Translations under genes and position numbers: made by a program
Notes under the pieces: model-generated
The model's database searches: none
What the model saw: only the letters and a program-made list of their open reading frames with translations
Told to the model about the DNA's origin: nothing
NCBI RefSeq assembly: GCF_024701975.1
Contig: NZ_JANLNM010000001.1
Span: 1 to 64,000 of the forward strand
From: Variovorax sp. ZS18.2.2
Lineage (GTDB): Bacteria; Pseudomonadota; Gammaproteobacteria; Burkholderiales; Burkholderiaceae_C
Direction of reading: 5' to 3'
Length of the DNA: 64,000 bases
Part shown: piece by piece, positions 27,464 through 37,673 of the stretch
How the letters are laid out: the number at the start of each line of letters is the position of its first letter
How positions within the stretch are numbered: position 1 is the stretch's first letter

Positions 27464-27489
27464 AAAAAACCGCCCGAAGGCGGTTTTTT
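27464..27489. terminator. Bidirectional intrinsic terminator
   Basis: AAAAAACCGCC-CGAA-GGCGGTTTTTT forms an 11-bp stem with a 4-nt loop and T-runs on both strands, between the DUF3579 gene and the convergent rpsT. Confidence 0.92.
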
Positions 27490-27560
27490 ACACTTTGCTG
27501 CAGCGCACCCCGATCAAACGGCGGATCGGAGAATTCCGATCCGGGCTTGCCTGACAGGTG

Positions 27561-27875
27561 TCAGGCGGCGGCCTTTTCAGGCGCGAGGGCGAGGGCCTTG
27601 ACCTTGGCCGACAGGCGGCTCTTGTCGCGGGCTGCCTTGTTCTTGTGGAAGATGCCCTTGTCGGCGACGGTGTCGACGATGCTCTGGGCCTTCGCGAACA
27701 GTTCGCTTGCCTTGGTCTTGTCGCCAGCCAGAACAGCCTTTTCGACGTTCTTGACCGCGGTACGGTATTTGGAGCGCAGCGAGGTGTTCGCAGCGTTGAG
27801 CTTGGTGTCCTGACGGACGCGCTTACGGCCGGAGGCGAGGCGCGGGTTCTTTTTCTTGGGCTTGGCGGATGCCAT
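27561..27875 (-). CDS. rpsT: 30S ribosomal protein S20
   Basis: 104 residues, starting [23 protein letters not shown], strongly basic and helical. [20 protein letters not shown] is the conserved 16S rRNA binding region. It lies alone between a shared terminator and a promoter of the TATAATCGCGGGCT type, divergent from murJ. Confidence 0.97.
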
Positions 27876-27920
27876 GATTTAGTTCCTTAGGTGTCTGAGG
27901 ATGATGCAGCAAAGCCCGCG

Positions 27921-27950
27921 ATTATAAGCCGGCAGGCCATCCCCAGCCAA
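27921..27950 (-). promoter_or_regulatory. rpsT promoter with GC-rich discriminator
   Basis: On the minus strand, TTGGCT (27945-27950) is followed after 18 bp by a perfect TATAAT (27921-27926) and then CGCGGGCTTT. The same -10 plus discriminator pattern precedes rpsP, rplS and the helicase gene in this window. Confidence 0.65.
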
Positions 27951-27993
27951 TTCGGCCGATTTGGCGGCCCTTCGGCACCCCTACACTCGCCCG

Positions 27994-29547
<1,554 letters not shown>

Positions 29548-29620
29548 GCCGCTTGGCGATACCTGGCAATACGCACGTGTCCCGCCTTGACGCTCCCCGG
29601 ATGCTCCTCTACAAAGACAC

Positions 29621-30475
29621 ATGACGTTCACATTTCAGGTCCCAACCGCTCTGGAATATTTCGAATCGCTCGTTCGCAGCGACGACCATTTCCCGCTGCT
29701 CGAGGCCGCCGCCAGCCTGGCGCAGGACGAGTACCCCGAACTCGACGTCCAGCAGGTCCTCGGCGACGTCGACCAGCTCCTCGCCCGCCTGAAGCGCCGC
29801 CTGCCGGCCGACGCGGCACCGCTTGCCCGGCTGCGCGCGCTGAACCAGTTCTTCTTCAACGATCTGAACTTCGGCGGCAACGTCAACGACTACTACGACC
29901 CCGACAACAGCTACCTGAACGCCGTGCTGCGCACCCGCCGCGGCATTCCGATCTCGCTGGCGGTACTGTGGATGGAACTGGCGCAGGGCCTGGGCCTGCA
30001 GGCACGCGGCATCGGTTTTCCGGGGCATTTCATGCTCAAGGTCACGCTGCCCAAGGGGCAGGTGGTGATCGATCCGTTCACCGGAAAATCGCTCTCGCGC
30101 GAAGAGCTCGGCGAGCGGCTGGAGCCGTACAAGCGCAGCAACGGACTGGTCGGCGACTTCGACGTGCCGCTCGGCCTGTACCTGCAGCCGGCCAGTTCGC
30201 GCGAGATCATCGGCCGCATGCTGCGCAACCTCAAGGAAGTGCACCGCGCGCAGGAAGACTGGCAGCGCGCCATCGCGGTGCAAGACCGTCTCATCGCGCT
30301 GCTGCCCAGCGCCTGGGGCGAACACCGCGACCGCGGCATCGCGCACGCGGAGCAGGGCAACACCGCGCTCGCGGTGCATGACCTCGAGGTCTACCTGACC
30401 CACGCCGAGGACGCGCTGGACATCGACGCCATCGCCGAGCGCGTGGCCGCCTTGCGCCGAACGGCCAACGGATGA
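29621..30475 (+). CDS. SirB1-family transglutaminase-like/TPR protein
   Basis: 284 residues, starting MTFTFQVPTALEYFESLV. Central blocks LNQFFFNDLNFGGNVNDYYDPDNSYLNAVL, RRGIPISLAVLWMELAQGLG and GIGFPGHFMLKV define the SirB1/transglutaminase-like N-terminal half, but the catalytic Cys of transglutaminases is not visible. The C-terminal part has a TPR-like pair. The precise function is unknown. It overlaps the following VOC gene by ATGA. Confidence 0.85.
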   Translation: MTFTFQVPTALEYFESLVRSDDHFPLLEAAASLAQDEYPELDVQQVLGDVDQLLARLKRRLPADAAPLARLRALNQFFFNDLNFGGNVNDYYDPDNSYLNAVLRTRRGIPISLAVLWMELAQGLGLQARGIGFPGHFMLKVTLPKGQVVIDPFTGKSLSREELGERLEPYKRSNGLVGDFDVPLGLYLQPASSREIIGRMLRNLKEVHRAQEDWQRAIAVQDRLIALLPSAWGEHRDRGIAHAEQGNTALAVHDLEVYLTHAEDALDIDAIAERVAALRRTANG

Positions 30476-30921
30476 CCGCCAAGGCCGGCGTGGGCGGCAT
30501 CGGCGGCGTGGGCGGCGCGGCGCCCGACCTGGGCACCCTGCACGAATTCCACGGTGTGCAGCCGGTCCTGCCCGTATCGGACGTTTCGCGCGCCGCACGC
30601 TGGTTTCGCGACGTGCTGGGCTTCGAACTCGACTTCATCGCCGGCGAGCCGCCCAGCTATGCGCGTGTGAAAAAGGGCGACGGCAGCCACGGCGACCCGG
30701 TCTACCTGCGCCTCTGGCAGTGCAACACACGCGGCACGCCGCCCTGGCGCGGCGAAATCGTCATCCACGTGGGCAAGGACATCGACGGCCTGCACGACGC
30801 CTATGTGAAGCGTGGCGTGACGGTGATCGAGCCGCCGGTCTCCCAGCCCTGGGGCCTGCGCGAATTCGCGATCCGCGAACCCGATGGACACGTGCTGCGC
30901 TTCTGCGGCTATCTGCCCTGA
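30472..30921 (+). CDS. VOC-family (glyoxalase/bleomycin-resistance fold) protein
   Basis: A 149-residue protein with a Gly-rich N-terminal leader then FHGVQPVLPVSDVSRAARWFRDVLGFELDF, the standard first beta-alpha-beta module of VOC proteins, and a C-terminal module ending FAIREPDGHVLRFCGYLP. Such folds bind a divalent metal and catalyse varied chemistry or sequester ligands; the substrate is unknown. It is translationally coupled to the SirB1-like gene. Confidence 0.85.
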   Translation: MTAKAGVGGIGGVGGAAPDLGTLHEFHGVQPVLPVSDVSRAARWFRDVLGFELDFIAGEPPSYARVKKGDGSHGDPVYLRLWQCNTRGTPPWRGEIVIHVGKDIDGLHDAYVKRGVTVIEPPVSQPWGLREFAIREPDGHVLRFCGYLP

Positions 30922-31050
30922 ATTTCTGAAACACAAAATTACAACTGGGCCGATGCAATCGTGTCGATCCGGCTTTCGTTCGTCCGACGTGAGTACAGGA
31001 GCACGCAATTTCAGCGGCTCCCGATTTCATCAACCCTCAGGAGAAACGAC

Positions 31051-31479
31051 ATGCGATTCATGATTCTGGTCAAGGCGAACAAGGATTCCGAAGCGGGCGT
31101 GATGCCCAGCACCGAGATCCTCACCGAGATGGGCAAGTTCAACGAGGAATTGGTCAAGGCCGGCGTGCTGCTGGCGGGCGAGGGCCTGCACCCCAGTTCC
31201 AAGGGCGCGCGCGTGCGCTGCGAAGGCCTGAAGCGCACCGTCATCGACGGCCCCTTCGCCGAAACCAAGGAGCTGCTGGCCGGCTTCTGGCTGCTGCAAG
31301 TCAAGTCGAAGGAAGAAGCCATCGAGTGGATCAAGCGCAGCCCCTTTCAGGAAGGCGAGATCGAGATCCGCCAGGTGTTCGAAGCCACCGACTTCGGCGA
31401 TTCGATGACCCCCGAACTGCTGGCGCAGGAAGACCGCCTGCGGGCCGAATCCGCCAAGCGCACCGGCGCTGCAGGCTGA
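31051..31479 (+). CDS. YCII/DGPF domain protein (copy 1)
   Basis: A 142-residue protein starting ATG 31051 behind CAGGAG. The DGPFAETKELLAGFWLL motif is the DGPF signature of the YCII-like family (dimeric alpha-beta barrel fold). These small proteins regularly accompany ECF42 sigma factors, and one is encoded at 32957. The biochemical role is unresolved. The second copy lies 27 bp downstream. Confidence 0.88.
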   Translation: MRFMILVKANKDSEAGVMPSTEILTEMGKFNEELVKAGVLLAGEGLHPSSKGARVRCEGLKRTVIDGPFAETKELLAGFWLLQVKSKEEAIEWIKRSPFQEGEIEIRQVFEATDFGDSMTPELLAQEDRLRAESAKRTGAAG

Positions 31480-31506
31480 GCCCATCGAATCCCAAGGAGA
31501 CACACC

Positions 31507-31923
31507 ATGCGATTCATGATGCTGATGATTCCCCACGGCTACGAGACCGCCGCGCCGGGCACGATGCCTGAAGACCTCGACGCGATGACCGCGATGATGG
31601 CCTACAACGAATCCCTGCAGAAAGCCGGCGTGCTGATCAGCTGCGACGGCCTGCATCCGCCCTCGATGGGCGCGCGCGTGAGCTTTCCGGGGCGCAAGCC
31701 GAAGGTGGTCGACGGTCCGTTCGCCGAGGTCAAGGAAGTGCTCGGCGGCTACTGGGTCATCGAGGTTGCCTCGCGCGCCGAGGCCATCGAATGGGCCACG
31801 CGCTGCCCGGGTGGCGAGAACGAGGTCATCGAGGTCCGCCAGGTGCAGGAGCTGGAAGATTTCTCGCCCGACCTGCAGGCCGTGGCCGAGAGCTTTCCGT
31901 CGATGCAGACGGTGAAGAAGTAG
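31507..31923 (+). CDS. YCII/DGPF domain protein (copy 2)
   Basis: A 138-residue paralogue with DGPFAEVKEVLGGYWVIEV and the same MRFMMLM start pattern, preceded by AAGGAGA. It likely forms a homo- or hetero-dimer with copy 1. It is probably in a unit with copy 1, and convergent with the SUMF1-fold gene that follows, which separates it from the ECF42 sigma gene. Confidence 0.88.
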   Translation: MRFMMLMIPHGYETAAPGTMPEDLDAMTAMMAYNESLQKAGVLISCDGLHPPSMGARVSFPGRKPKVVDGPFAEVKEVLGGYWVIEVASRAEAIEWATRCPGGENEVIEVRQVQELEDFSPDLQAVAESFPSMQTVKK

Positions 31924-31937
31924 GTCTTCCCGGCTTC

Positions 31938-32909
31938 TTAGTCTTCCCGGACCAGCCGGATGCCCACGAGCGTGTAGCGCGTGTCCGGCGCGTTCCAGTT
32001 GCGGTAAGAAGACCGGGTGTAGAAGGGCCAGGTGTGCCAGGAGCCGCCGCGGCGCACCCGCACCGTGCCTTCGGCCGGGCCCTGCGGGTCGTCGACCGGG
32101 GAGCCCGCGTAGTATTCGTCGCCATGCCAATCGGCCACCCATTCCCAGGCATTGCCGTGCATGTCGTAGAGGCCCCAGGCGTTCGGCGCGAAGCTGCCGA
32201 CCGGGGCGGTGAAGGCGTAGCCGTCGTCGGCCTTCAGCGCCATCGGTGCCCAGCGCGGCCAGTACCTGGCGGTGCGCGCATCGAACACGTTGGCCGCGCG
32301 CAGCAGCGCTTGCGGATCGTCGCCCGCGCTGTAGCGGGTGCGCGTGCCGGCGCGGCAGGCGTATTCCCATTCGGCCTCGGTCGGCAGCCGGTAGCGCCGG
32401 CCCTCGGTCTTGCTGAGCCACGCGGCGAGCGCTTGCGCGTCGTTCCAGGTCACGTTGACGACCGGGTGGTCGTCGCCCTGCGCGAAGCCCGGGTTGCGCC
32501 AGGAGTAGCGCGGATCGCGCCCTTCGAAGGCGTCGCCGCGCCGGGTTTTGGCCGGGTCGTAGTCGGCGCGCCAGCCGTAGCCGCCGGTGCCGTCGGCGAT
32601 CGATTCCGGCACGTAGCCCGAGGCTTCGACGAAGCGGCGGAACTGGCCGACCGTCACCTCGTGCTGGCCCATCCAGAAGGAGCGCGTGATGCGCACGCGA
32701 TGCGCCGGCCCCTCGTCGCGCAGCTCGGTGAAACGTTCCTTCGGCAGCTCGGGGTAGGCGGCGGCCAGCGCTTCGGGCGCCTCGTCGCTGCCCATCATGA
32801 ATTCGCCGGTCGGCAGCCTGACGAAGGCCATGCCGAGGCTGTTGCGTTCGACCTCGGCGGCCTGGGCGCTGCCCAGGATGAGGCACAGGATCAGGAGACA
32901 CTGTTTCAT
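31938..32909 (-). CDS. Exported SUMF1/FGE-fold protein lacking active-site cysteines
   Basis: A 323-residue protein with a signal peptide (MKQCLLILCLILGSAQAAE) and a full formylglycine-generating-enzyme fold: GMAFVRLPTGEFMMGSDE, WMGQHEVTVGQFRRFVEASGY, NVTWNDAQALAAWLS, RLPTEAEWEYACRAG, WEWVADWHGDEYY and VRRGGSWHTWPFYTRSSYRN. In true FGE a Cys pair sits after RGGSW; here those positions hold no Cys, so sulfatase activation is unlikely. Related folds act as structural or ergothioneine-type enzymes. It is encoded opposite to its neighbours between the DGPF genes and the sigma factor. Confidence 0.88.
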   Translation of the reverse strand: MKQCLLILCLILGSAQAAEVERNSLGMAFVRLPTGEFMMGSDEAPEALAAAYPELPKERFTELRDEGPAHRVRITRSFWMGQHEVTVGQFRRFVEASGYVPESIADGTGGYGWRADYDPAKTRRGDAFEGRDPRYSWRNPGFAQGDDHPVVNVTWNDAQALAAWLSKTEGRRYRLPTEAEWEYACRAGTRTRYSAGDDPQALLRAANVFDARTARYWPRWAPMALKADDGYAFTAPVGSFAPNAWGLYDMHGNAWEWVADWHGDEYYAGSPVDDPQGPAEGTVRVRRGGSWHTWPFYTRSSYRNWNAPDTRYTLVGIRLVRED

Positions 32910-32956
32910 GGCCGCATGCTAGCGCGCGCAATGAGCGTCAAAGAAGGGGCTGTAGC

Positions 32957-34240
32957 GTGAGCGACAGCAAGGACGAAGCCGCCATCCACCGCGCCATCGA
33001 CGCCGTCTGGCGCATGGAGTCGGCCAAGATCATCGCCACCGTCGCGCGCATGGTGCGCGACGTGGGCCTGGCCGAAGAGCTGGCGCAGGACGCGCTGGTT
33101 GCCGCCCTCGAGCAATGGCCCGGGGCCGGCGTACCCGACAACCCCGCCGCATGGCTCACGCAGGTGGCCAAGCACCGCGCGCTCGACCGCCTGCGCCACG
33201 GCCAGCTGGCCGAGCGCAAGGCGCCCGAGATCGGCCGCGAACTCGACGCGCAGCACGAGATGGCCGAGGCCGACTTCGCCGAAGCGGTCGATGCGGCTCT
33301 CGACGACGACATCGGCGATGACCTGCTGCGCCTCGTCTTCACCGCCTGCCACCCGGTGCTGTCCACCGAGGCGCGCGTGGCGCTCACGCTGCGCCTCATG
33401 GGTGGCCTCACGACCGACGAGATCGCCCGCGCCTTCCTCGTGCCCGAGGCCACCGTGGCGCAGCGCATCGTGCGCGCCAAGCGCACGCTGCTCGACGCGC
33501 GCGTGCCTTTCGAGGTGCCACGCCGGCACGAGCTCGAATCGCGCCTGGCCTCGGTGCTCGAGGTGCTCTACCTGATCTTCAACGAGGGCTACGCCGCCAC
33601 CGCCGGCGACGACTGGATGCGCCCCACGCTCTGCGACGAGGCGATGCGCCTGGGCCGCATCGTGGCCGGGCTGGTGTCCGACGCGTCGGAGGTGCACGGC
33701 CTCGTGGCGCTGATGGAAATCCAGGCCTCCCGCACCGCCGCGCGCGTCGGCGCCTCGGGCGAGCCGGTGCTGCTGCTCGAACAGAACCGTGCGCGCTGGG
33801 ACCAGATGCTGATCCGCCGCGGCCTCGCTGGTCTGGCGCGCGCAGAAGCGCTGGGCGCGCTCGGTCCCTACGCCCTGCAGGCCGCCATCGCCGCCTGCCA
33901 CGGCCGGGCACGCACCGCCCAGGAGACCGACTGGCCGCGCATCGCCGCGCTCTACGACGCGCTGGCCGAGCTCGCGCCATCGCCCATCGTCGAGCTCAAC
34001 CGCGCGGTCGCGCTGTCGATGGCCTTCGGGCCGGCGGCGGGGCTCGAGGTGGTCGATGGGCTCATGGACGAGCCGGCGCTCAGGGGCTATCACCTGTTGC
34101 CGACGGTGCGCGGCGATCTGCTCTTCAAGCTCGGCCGCCGCGACGAGGCGCGCAAGGAGTTCGACCGCGCCGCCTTGCTCACGCGCAACACGCGCGAGCA
34201 GGCGCTGCTGCGGGCGCGTGCGCGGGCCTGCACGGGCTGA
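32957..34240 (+). CDS. ECF42-like RNA polymerase sigma factor with C-terminal TPR extension
   Basis: A 427-residue sigma factor starting at GTG 32957. Region 2 reads ARMVRDVGLAEELAQDALVAALEQWP with VAKHRALDRLR; region 4 contains LTLRLMGGLTTDEIARAFLVPEATVAQRIVRAKRTL. A ~230-residue C-terminal extension of DUF6596/TPR type (LEVLYLIFNEGYAATAGDDW, ELNRAVALSMAFGPAAGLEVVD) replaces a separate anti-sigma partner, as known for ECF42. No anti-sigma gene is adjacent. Linked DGPF proteins (31051-31923) are the conserved partners of this group. Confidence 0.9.
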   Translation: MSDSKDEAAIHRAIDAVWRMESAKIIATVARMVRDVGLAEELAQDALVAALEQWPGAGVPDNPAAWLTQVAKHRALDRLRHGQLAERKAPEIGRELDAQHEMAEADFAEAVDAALDDDIGDDLLRLVFTACHPVLSTEARVALTLRLMGGLTTDEIARAFLVPEATVAQRIVRAKRTLLDARVPFEVPRRHELESRLASVLEVLYLIFNEGYAATAGDDWMRPTLCDEAMRLGRIVAGLVSDASEVHGLVALMEIQASRTAARVGASGEPVLLLEQNRARWDQMLIRRGLAGLARAEALGALGPYALQAAIAACHGRARTAQETDWPRIAALYDALAELAPSPIVELNRAVALSMAFGPAAGLEVVDGLMDEPALRGYHLLPTVRGDLLFKLGRRDEARKEFDRAALLTRNTREQALLRARARACTG

Positions 34241-34243
34241 CCG

Positions 34244-35242
34244 TCAGGCTTTCAGTGCCGTGCCCGCTTCCGACGGCGAACCGGGCAGCCCGAACTGGTG
34301 CCACGCCCGGCGCAGTTGCGTGTCGGAGCCGAAGCCCGACAGCTCCGCCGCACGCGTGACGCTCGCGCCCGACGACAGCGCCAGCTGCGCGGCCGCGAGC
34401 CGCAGCCGCCGCAAATAGGCCAGCGGCGCCACGCCCGCATGCTCCACGAAGAGCCGCGTGAGGTGCCGCGCCGAGGTGTGGGCCACGTCCGCCATCCGCG
34501 GCACGCTCCAGTCGGCCTGCGGTTGCTCGCTGACAGCGTCCTGCACGCGGTGCAGCGCCGCGTGCAGATGGTTGCGATAGGCGAGAAAAGGCGAGAGCTC
34601 CGGGTCGTGCGGGCCGCGCCGCAGCGCCACCACCATCGTCTGCGCCACCTGAGCGGCGAGCGCTTCGCCGCAGGTCTCGGCGATGCGGTGCAGCACGAGG
34701 TCGATGCCGGTCGTGACGCCCGCGCTGCTGTAGAGCGGCGGGTCGATCACGAACACGCGGTTGCTCACCACGTCGCAGCGCGGTTCGACCGCACGCAGTT
34801 CGTCCAGGTGATGGTGGTGTGTGGTGGCGCGCCGTCCGGCGAGCGCGCCGGCGTGCGCCGCCAGCACCGCGCCCGCGCAGACCGTGACCAGCTCGACGCG
34901 GCCACGCTCGAAGCGCTGGCCGCGCAGCCAGTGCAGCAGGTCCTGCGTCTCGGGGTTGTCGATGGCGATGGTGTTGCCGGGCAGGCCGACGAGCACGACC
35001 CAGGCCGGCCCGCTCCACTGTGTGGGCAGCGGTGAGAGCCCGGCGAGTGTGACGCCGACCGAGGCGATGGAGGTCGGCCGCGGGCTCGCGAACTCGATCG
35101 CGAAGCGCTCGGGCTGGCCCGACGCCTGCAGCCGCTGGTTCGCGATGCGCAGCGCCTCGGCCGGCCCGGCCCAGTCGAGCACGAGGCTGCCGGGGAGCAG
35201 CACGAAGACTACGCGGATGGGTGACTGCTGTTGTGGGTCCAT
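34244..35242 (-). CDS. GlxA-family AraC-type transcriptional regulator
   Basis: A 332-residue regulator with an N-terminal DJ-1/PfpI-like domain (VVFVLLPGSLVLDWAGPAEALRIAN, VTVCAGAVLAAHAGALAGRRATTH) at ~10-190 and a C-terminal AraC helix-turn-helix (MADVAHTSARHLTRLFVEHAGVAPLAYLRRLRL, SGFGSDTQLRRAWHQFG). The start ATG 35242 lies 34 bp inside the end of the DJ-1 gene, so it is translated from the same mRNA. It is the third gene of a cysteine-hydrolase/DJ-1/regulator operon and probably autoregulates it. Confidence 0.88.
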   Translation of the reverse strand: MDPQQQSPIRVVFVLLPGSLVLDWAGPAEALRIANQRLQASGQPERFAIEFASPRPTSIASVGVTLAGLSPLPTQWSGPAWVVLVGLPGNTIAIDNPETQDLLHWLRGQRFERGRVELVTVCAGAVLAAHAGALAGRRATTHHHHLDELRAVEPRCDVVSNRVFVIDPPLYSSAGVTTGIDLVLHRIAETCGEALAAQVAQTMVVALRRGPHDPELSPFLAYRNHLHAALHRVQDAVSEQPQADWSVPRMADVAHTSARHLTRLFVEHAGVAPLAYLRRLRLAAAQLALSSGASVTRAAELSGFGSDTQLRRAWHQFGLPGSPSEAGTALKA

Positions 35243-35838
35243 GCGTAGTCCATCTGTCGCGCGGTGCGCTCGGCCAACGCGCGGCCTGCGAGGCGTTCGA
35301 CCAGGTGCAGGCTCATGTCGATGCCCGCGCTGATGCCAGCCGAACTGACGATGCGGCCGGTGTCGACCCAGCGCACGTCTTCGCGCACGTCGAGTTTCGG
35401 GAACTGCGCGCGCAGGTCGGCGATGTCTTCCCAGTGCGTGGTGACGGCCTCCTGCGTGACCACGCCGCTCTTGGCGAGCAGGAAGACGCCGGTGCAGACC
35501 GAGGCGACGAGCTGCGCGCCGGCCGCGCAATCGGCGATCCAGCGCAGGGTTTCGGGGCTCGCCATCGGCGCATCGACCACGCCGCCGGGAACGATCAGCA
35601 CGTCGGCCGTTGGGTGGGCCGCGATCGTGTGGTCGGCGAGCAGCTGCAGGCCGGCGCGCGCCTGCACGGGCTGGCCGCTCGGCGCAAGCGCGACCGAAGC
35701 GACCTCGAACGGCGCCGTCGCGCCTGGCTGCATGCGCTGGCTGACCCGGCTCGCGGTGGTGAACACCTCGAACGGGCCCGCGAAATCCAGCGCCTCGACG
35801 CCGTCGTAGGCCAGGATCAGCACGCGCAAGGCGGTCAT
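35209..35838 (-). CDS. DJ-1/PfpI family protein
   Basis: 209 residues, starting MTALRVLILAYDGVEALDFAGPFEVF. The nucleophile elbow QLVASVCTGVFLLAKSGVV has the conserved Cys, and AHPTADVLIVPGG plus TTHWEDIADL complete the DJ-1/PfpI pattern. These folds act as amidases, isonitrile hydratases or redox sensors; the role is unassigned. It is related in sequence to the N-domain of the AraC-type regulator encoded directly downstream, suggesting a duplication. Confidence 0.88.
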   Translation of the reverse strand: MTALRVLILAYDGVEALDFAGPFEVFTTASRVSQRMQPGATAPFEVASVALAPSGQPVQARAGLQLLADHTIAAHPTADVLIVPGGVVDAPMASPETLRWIADCAAGAQLVASVCTGVFLLAKSGVVTQEAVTTHWEDIADLRAQFPKLDVREDVRWVDTGRIVSSAGISAGIDMSLHLVERLAGRALAERTARQMDYAWTHNSSHPSA

Positions 35839-36401
35839 TCGGCGGTGCCCGCGCGTTCCAGCGCCTTCGCCACGCTGCACACCGTGGCGAAGCGCCCGGC
35901 CAGCACGGCGGCGGTGCGCGACTTGATGTCGGCCGCCAGCAGCGGCCGGCCGTCGGGCTGCACCATGTCGAAGGTCAGCGTGGCGTCGGTCACGTAGTCG
36001 ACCTCCCAGCCCAGGTCCGAGGCGTGGCGGGTGGTGGTTTCGCAGCATTGCTCGGTGCGGATGCCGCTCACGACCAGCCGGCGGATGCCGTTCTCGGTGA
36101 GCCATACGTCGAGCCCGCTGTTGACCAGCGCGCTGTGGCGGTGCTTGGTGAAGGTGGCCGCGGCCTCGAACGCCACGAGCCCGTCGATGGGGTGGATGTG
36201 ACCCGATTCGACGGCGAACGGGTTGCTCGCATTGCTCGGCTCGTCGACGTGGAAGATGCGCACGATCGGCAGGCCCGCCGCTGCGGCGCCTTCGATCAGC
36301 GCGTTCTGGGCGGCGAAATAGGGCGCCGCGACGCCTTCGTTCCAGTACGCGCGCTGGCGGAACGATTCCTGGGCGTCGATCACAATCAGACAGGTTTTCA
36401 T
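35835..36401 (-). CDS. Isochorismatase-like cysteine hydrolase
   Basis: A 188-residue alpha/beta hydrolase starting MKTCLIVIDAQESF. The catalytic triad is visible: Asp in VIDAQ, Lys in FTKHRHSAL and Cys in SGIRTEQCCETTTRHASDLG. It probably hydrolyses an amide or isochorismate-like substrate in the cytosol. It is the first gene of the operon, with an ATGA overlap to the DJ-1 gene. Confidence 0.88.
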   Translation of the reverse strand: MKTCLIVIDAQESFRQRAYWNEGVAAPYFAAQNALIEGAAAAGLPIVRIFHVDEPSNASNPFAVESGHIHPIDGLVAFEAAATFTKHRHSALVNSGLDVWLTENGIRRLVVSGIRTEQCCETTTRHASDLGWEVDYVTDATLTFDMVQPDGRPLLAADIKSRTAAVLAGRFATVCSVAKALERAGTAE

Positions 36402-36528
36402 GGCGGTGGCTGCTCGCAAGGCGGAGTGGATGATGCCGCCAATTCTTGAGCGTTGCCAGGGGTGCGGTCCGCGCCGAAGCGGACCAGAACCGATCAGATC
36501 AGGACATCAAGGCTGTCCTGCAAGGCCG

Positions 36529-37617
36529 TCAGACCAGCGATGCGGCCTGCAGCTCTTTCTTCAGGTAGGCGTAGTAGAGCGGTGCTGCCACCAGCCCGGC
36601 CGGCCCGAACACCGCCTCGGCCACGAACATCACCGCGAGCAGCTCCCACACGCTCATCTGCGTGCGGGCGCCGACCACCTTGGCATTGATCACGTACTCG
36701 GCCTTGTGGATCACGATCAGGAAGATCAGGCAGGCGGCCGCCGTGAGCGGCGACACCGACAGCCCCACCAGCGTGATCACCGAATTGCAGACCAGGTTGC
36801 CCACGATCGGCACCAGCCCGGCCAGGAAGGTGAGCGTGATGAGCGCCGGCGTGTACGGCAGGTGCGCACCCCACAGCGGCATCAGGAACAGCAGGAAGAT
36901 GGCGGTCAGCAGCGTGTTGAAGGCCGCGATCCAGAACTGGGCCGCCACGATCTGGGCGAAGGCCTCGCCGAAAATCTCCACGCGCTGGTGCAACTGCTCG
37001 GCCAGGGGCTTGCGCCGCAGGGGCGCCGCCGCCACGGCGGCCAGGCTGCCGACGATCAGCCCCACATAGGAAAAGAGCAGCCCGTGCAGCCAGGCGCGCC
37101 CGGCCATCGCGAGCGATCCGGCCTGCGCGCGCAGGTAGTTGGCGATCACGCGCTGGATCTCGGCCGCGCCTTCGGGCAGGTAGGTCGCGATGTCGGGCGG
37201 CAGCTTGGAGCGCAGCTCGAGCACCGTGCGGGCGGTGTAGTCGAGCAGTTCGCGGTACTGGTCGGGCGCATCGACGATGTATTCGCGCGCCTGCGACAGC
37301 CCCAGCGTGATCAGCGCGGCCGGAGCCAGCAGCACCACGATCACCGCCAGCACCCCGGCCCAGCCGCCGGCGCTGGAGCGCATGACCGGAACGCGCAGCA
37401 GGCCCTTTTCGAGCAGGCGGGCAAACCAGCGCGTGACCAGGAAGCCGATGCACACGCAGATCAGGCCCGGCAACAGGTGCTCCCACATCACGAGCATCAG
37501 CGCGCCCAGCATCAGCAGGTAGCTGGCGAGCATCACGCCGCGGGAGGCCGTAGGCCGGACGATGGGCGCCGCGGGGGATGCGGCGGCGGTGAAGGTGGGT
37601 TGCGGCTTCTTGGCCAT
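36529..37617 (-). CDS. AI-2E (PerM) family permease
   Basis: A 362-residue membrane protein. It has about eight hydrophobic helices and the conserved late blocks PLWGAHLPYTPALITLTFLAGLVPIVGNLVCNSVITLV, then IHKAEYVINAKVVGARTQMSVWELL. The family exports autoinducer-2 or acts as a Na+/H+ antiporter in different bacteria; substrate is unknown here. It lies just downstream of purM on the same strand, an arrangement shared with many proteobacteria. Confidence 0.9.
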   Translation of the reverse strand: MAKKPQPTFTAAASPAAPIVRPTASRGVMLASYLLMLGALMLVMWEHLLPGLICVCIGFLVTRWFARLLEKGLLRVPVMRSSAGGWAGVLAVIVVLLAPAALITLGLSQAREYIVDAPDQYRELLDYTARTVLELRSKLPPDIATYLPEGAAEIQRVIANYLRAQAGSLAMAGRAWLHGLLFSYVGLIVGSLAAVAAAPLRRKPLAEQLHQRVEIFGEAFAQIVAAQFWIAAFNTLLTAIFLLFLMPLWGAHLPYTPALITLTFLAGLVPIVGNLVCNSVITLVGLSVSPLTAAACLIFLIVIHKAEYVINAKVVGARTQMSVWELLAVMFVAEAVFGPAGLVAAPLYYAYLKKELQAASLV

Positions 37618-37673
37618 CCGGGGTTCGGGTGCGCTGCTCGGGTGTGTGGATTGGAGGGTGGAACCGTCGGCGA

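Noticed and set aside
31938..32909. Functional formylglycine-generating enzyme (sulfatase activator).
   Set aside because: The required cysteines after RRGGSW are absent.
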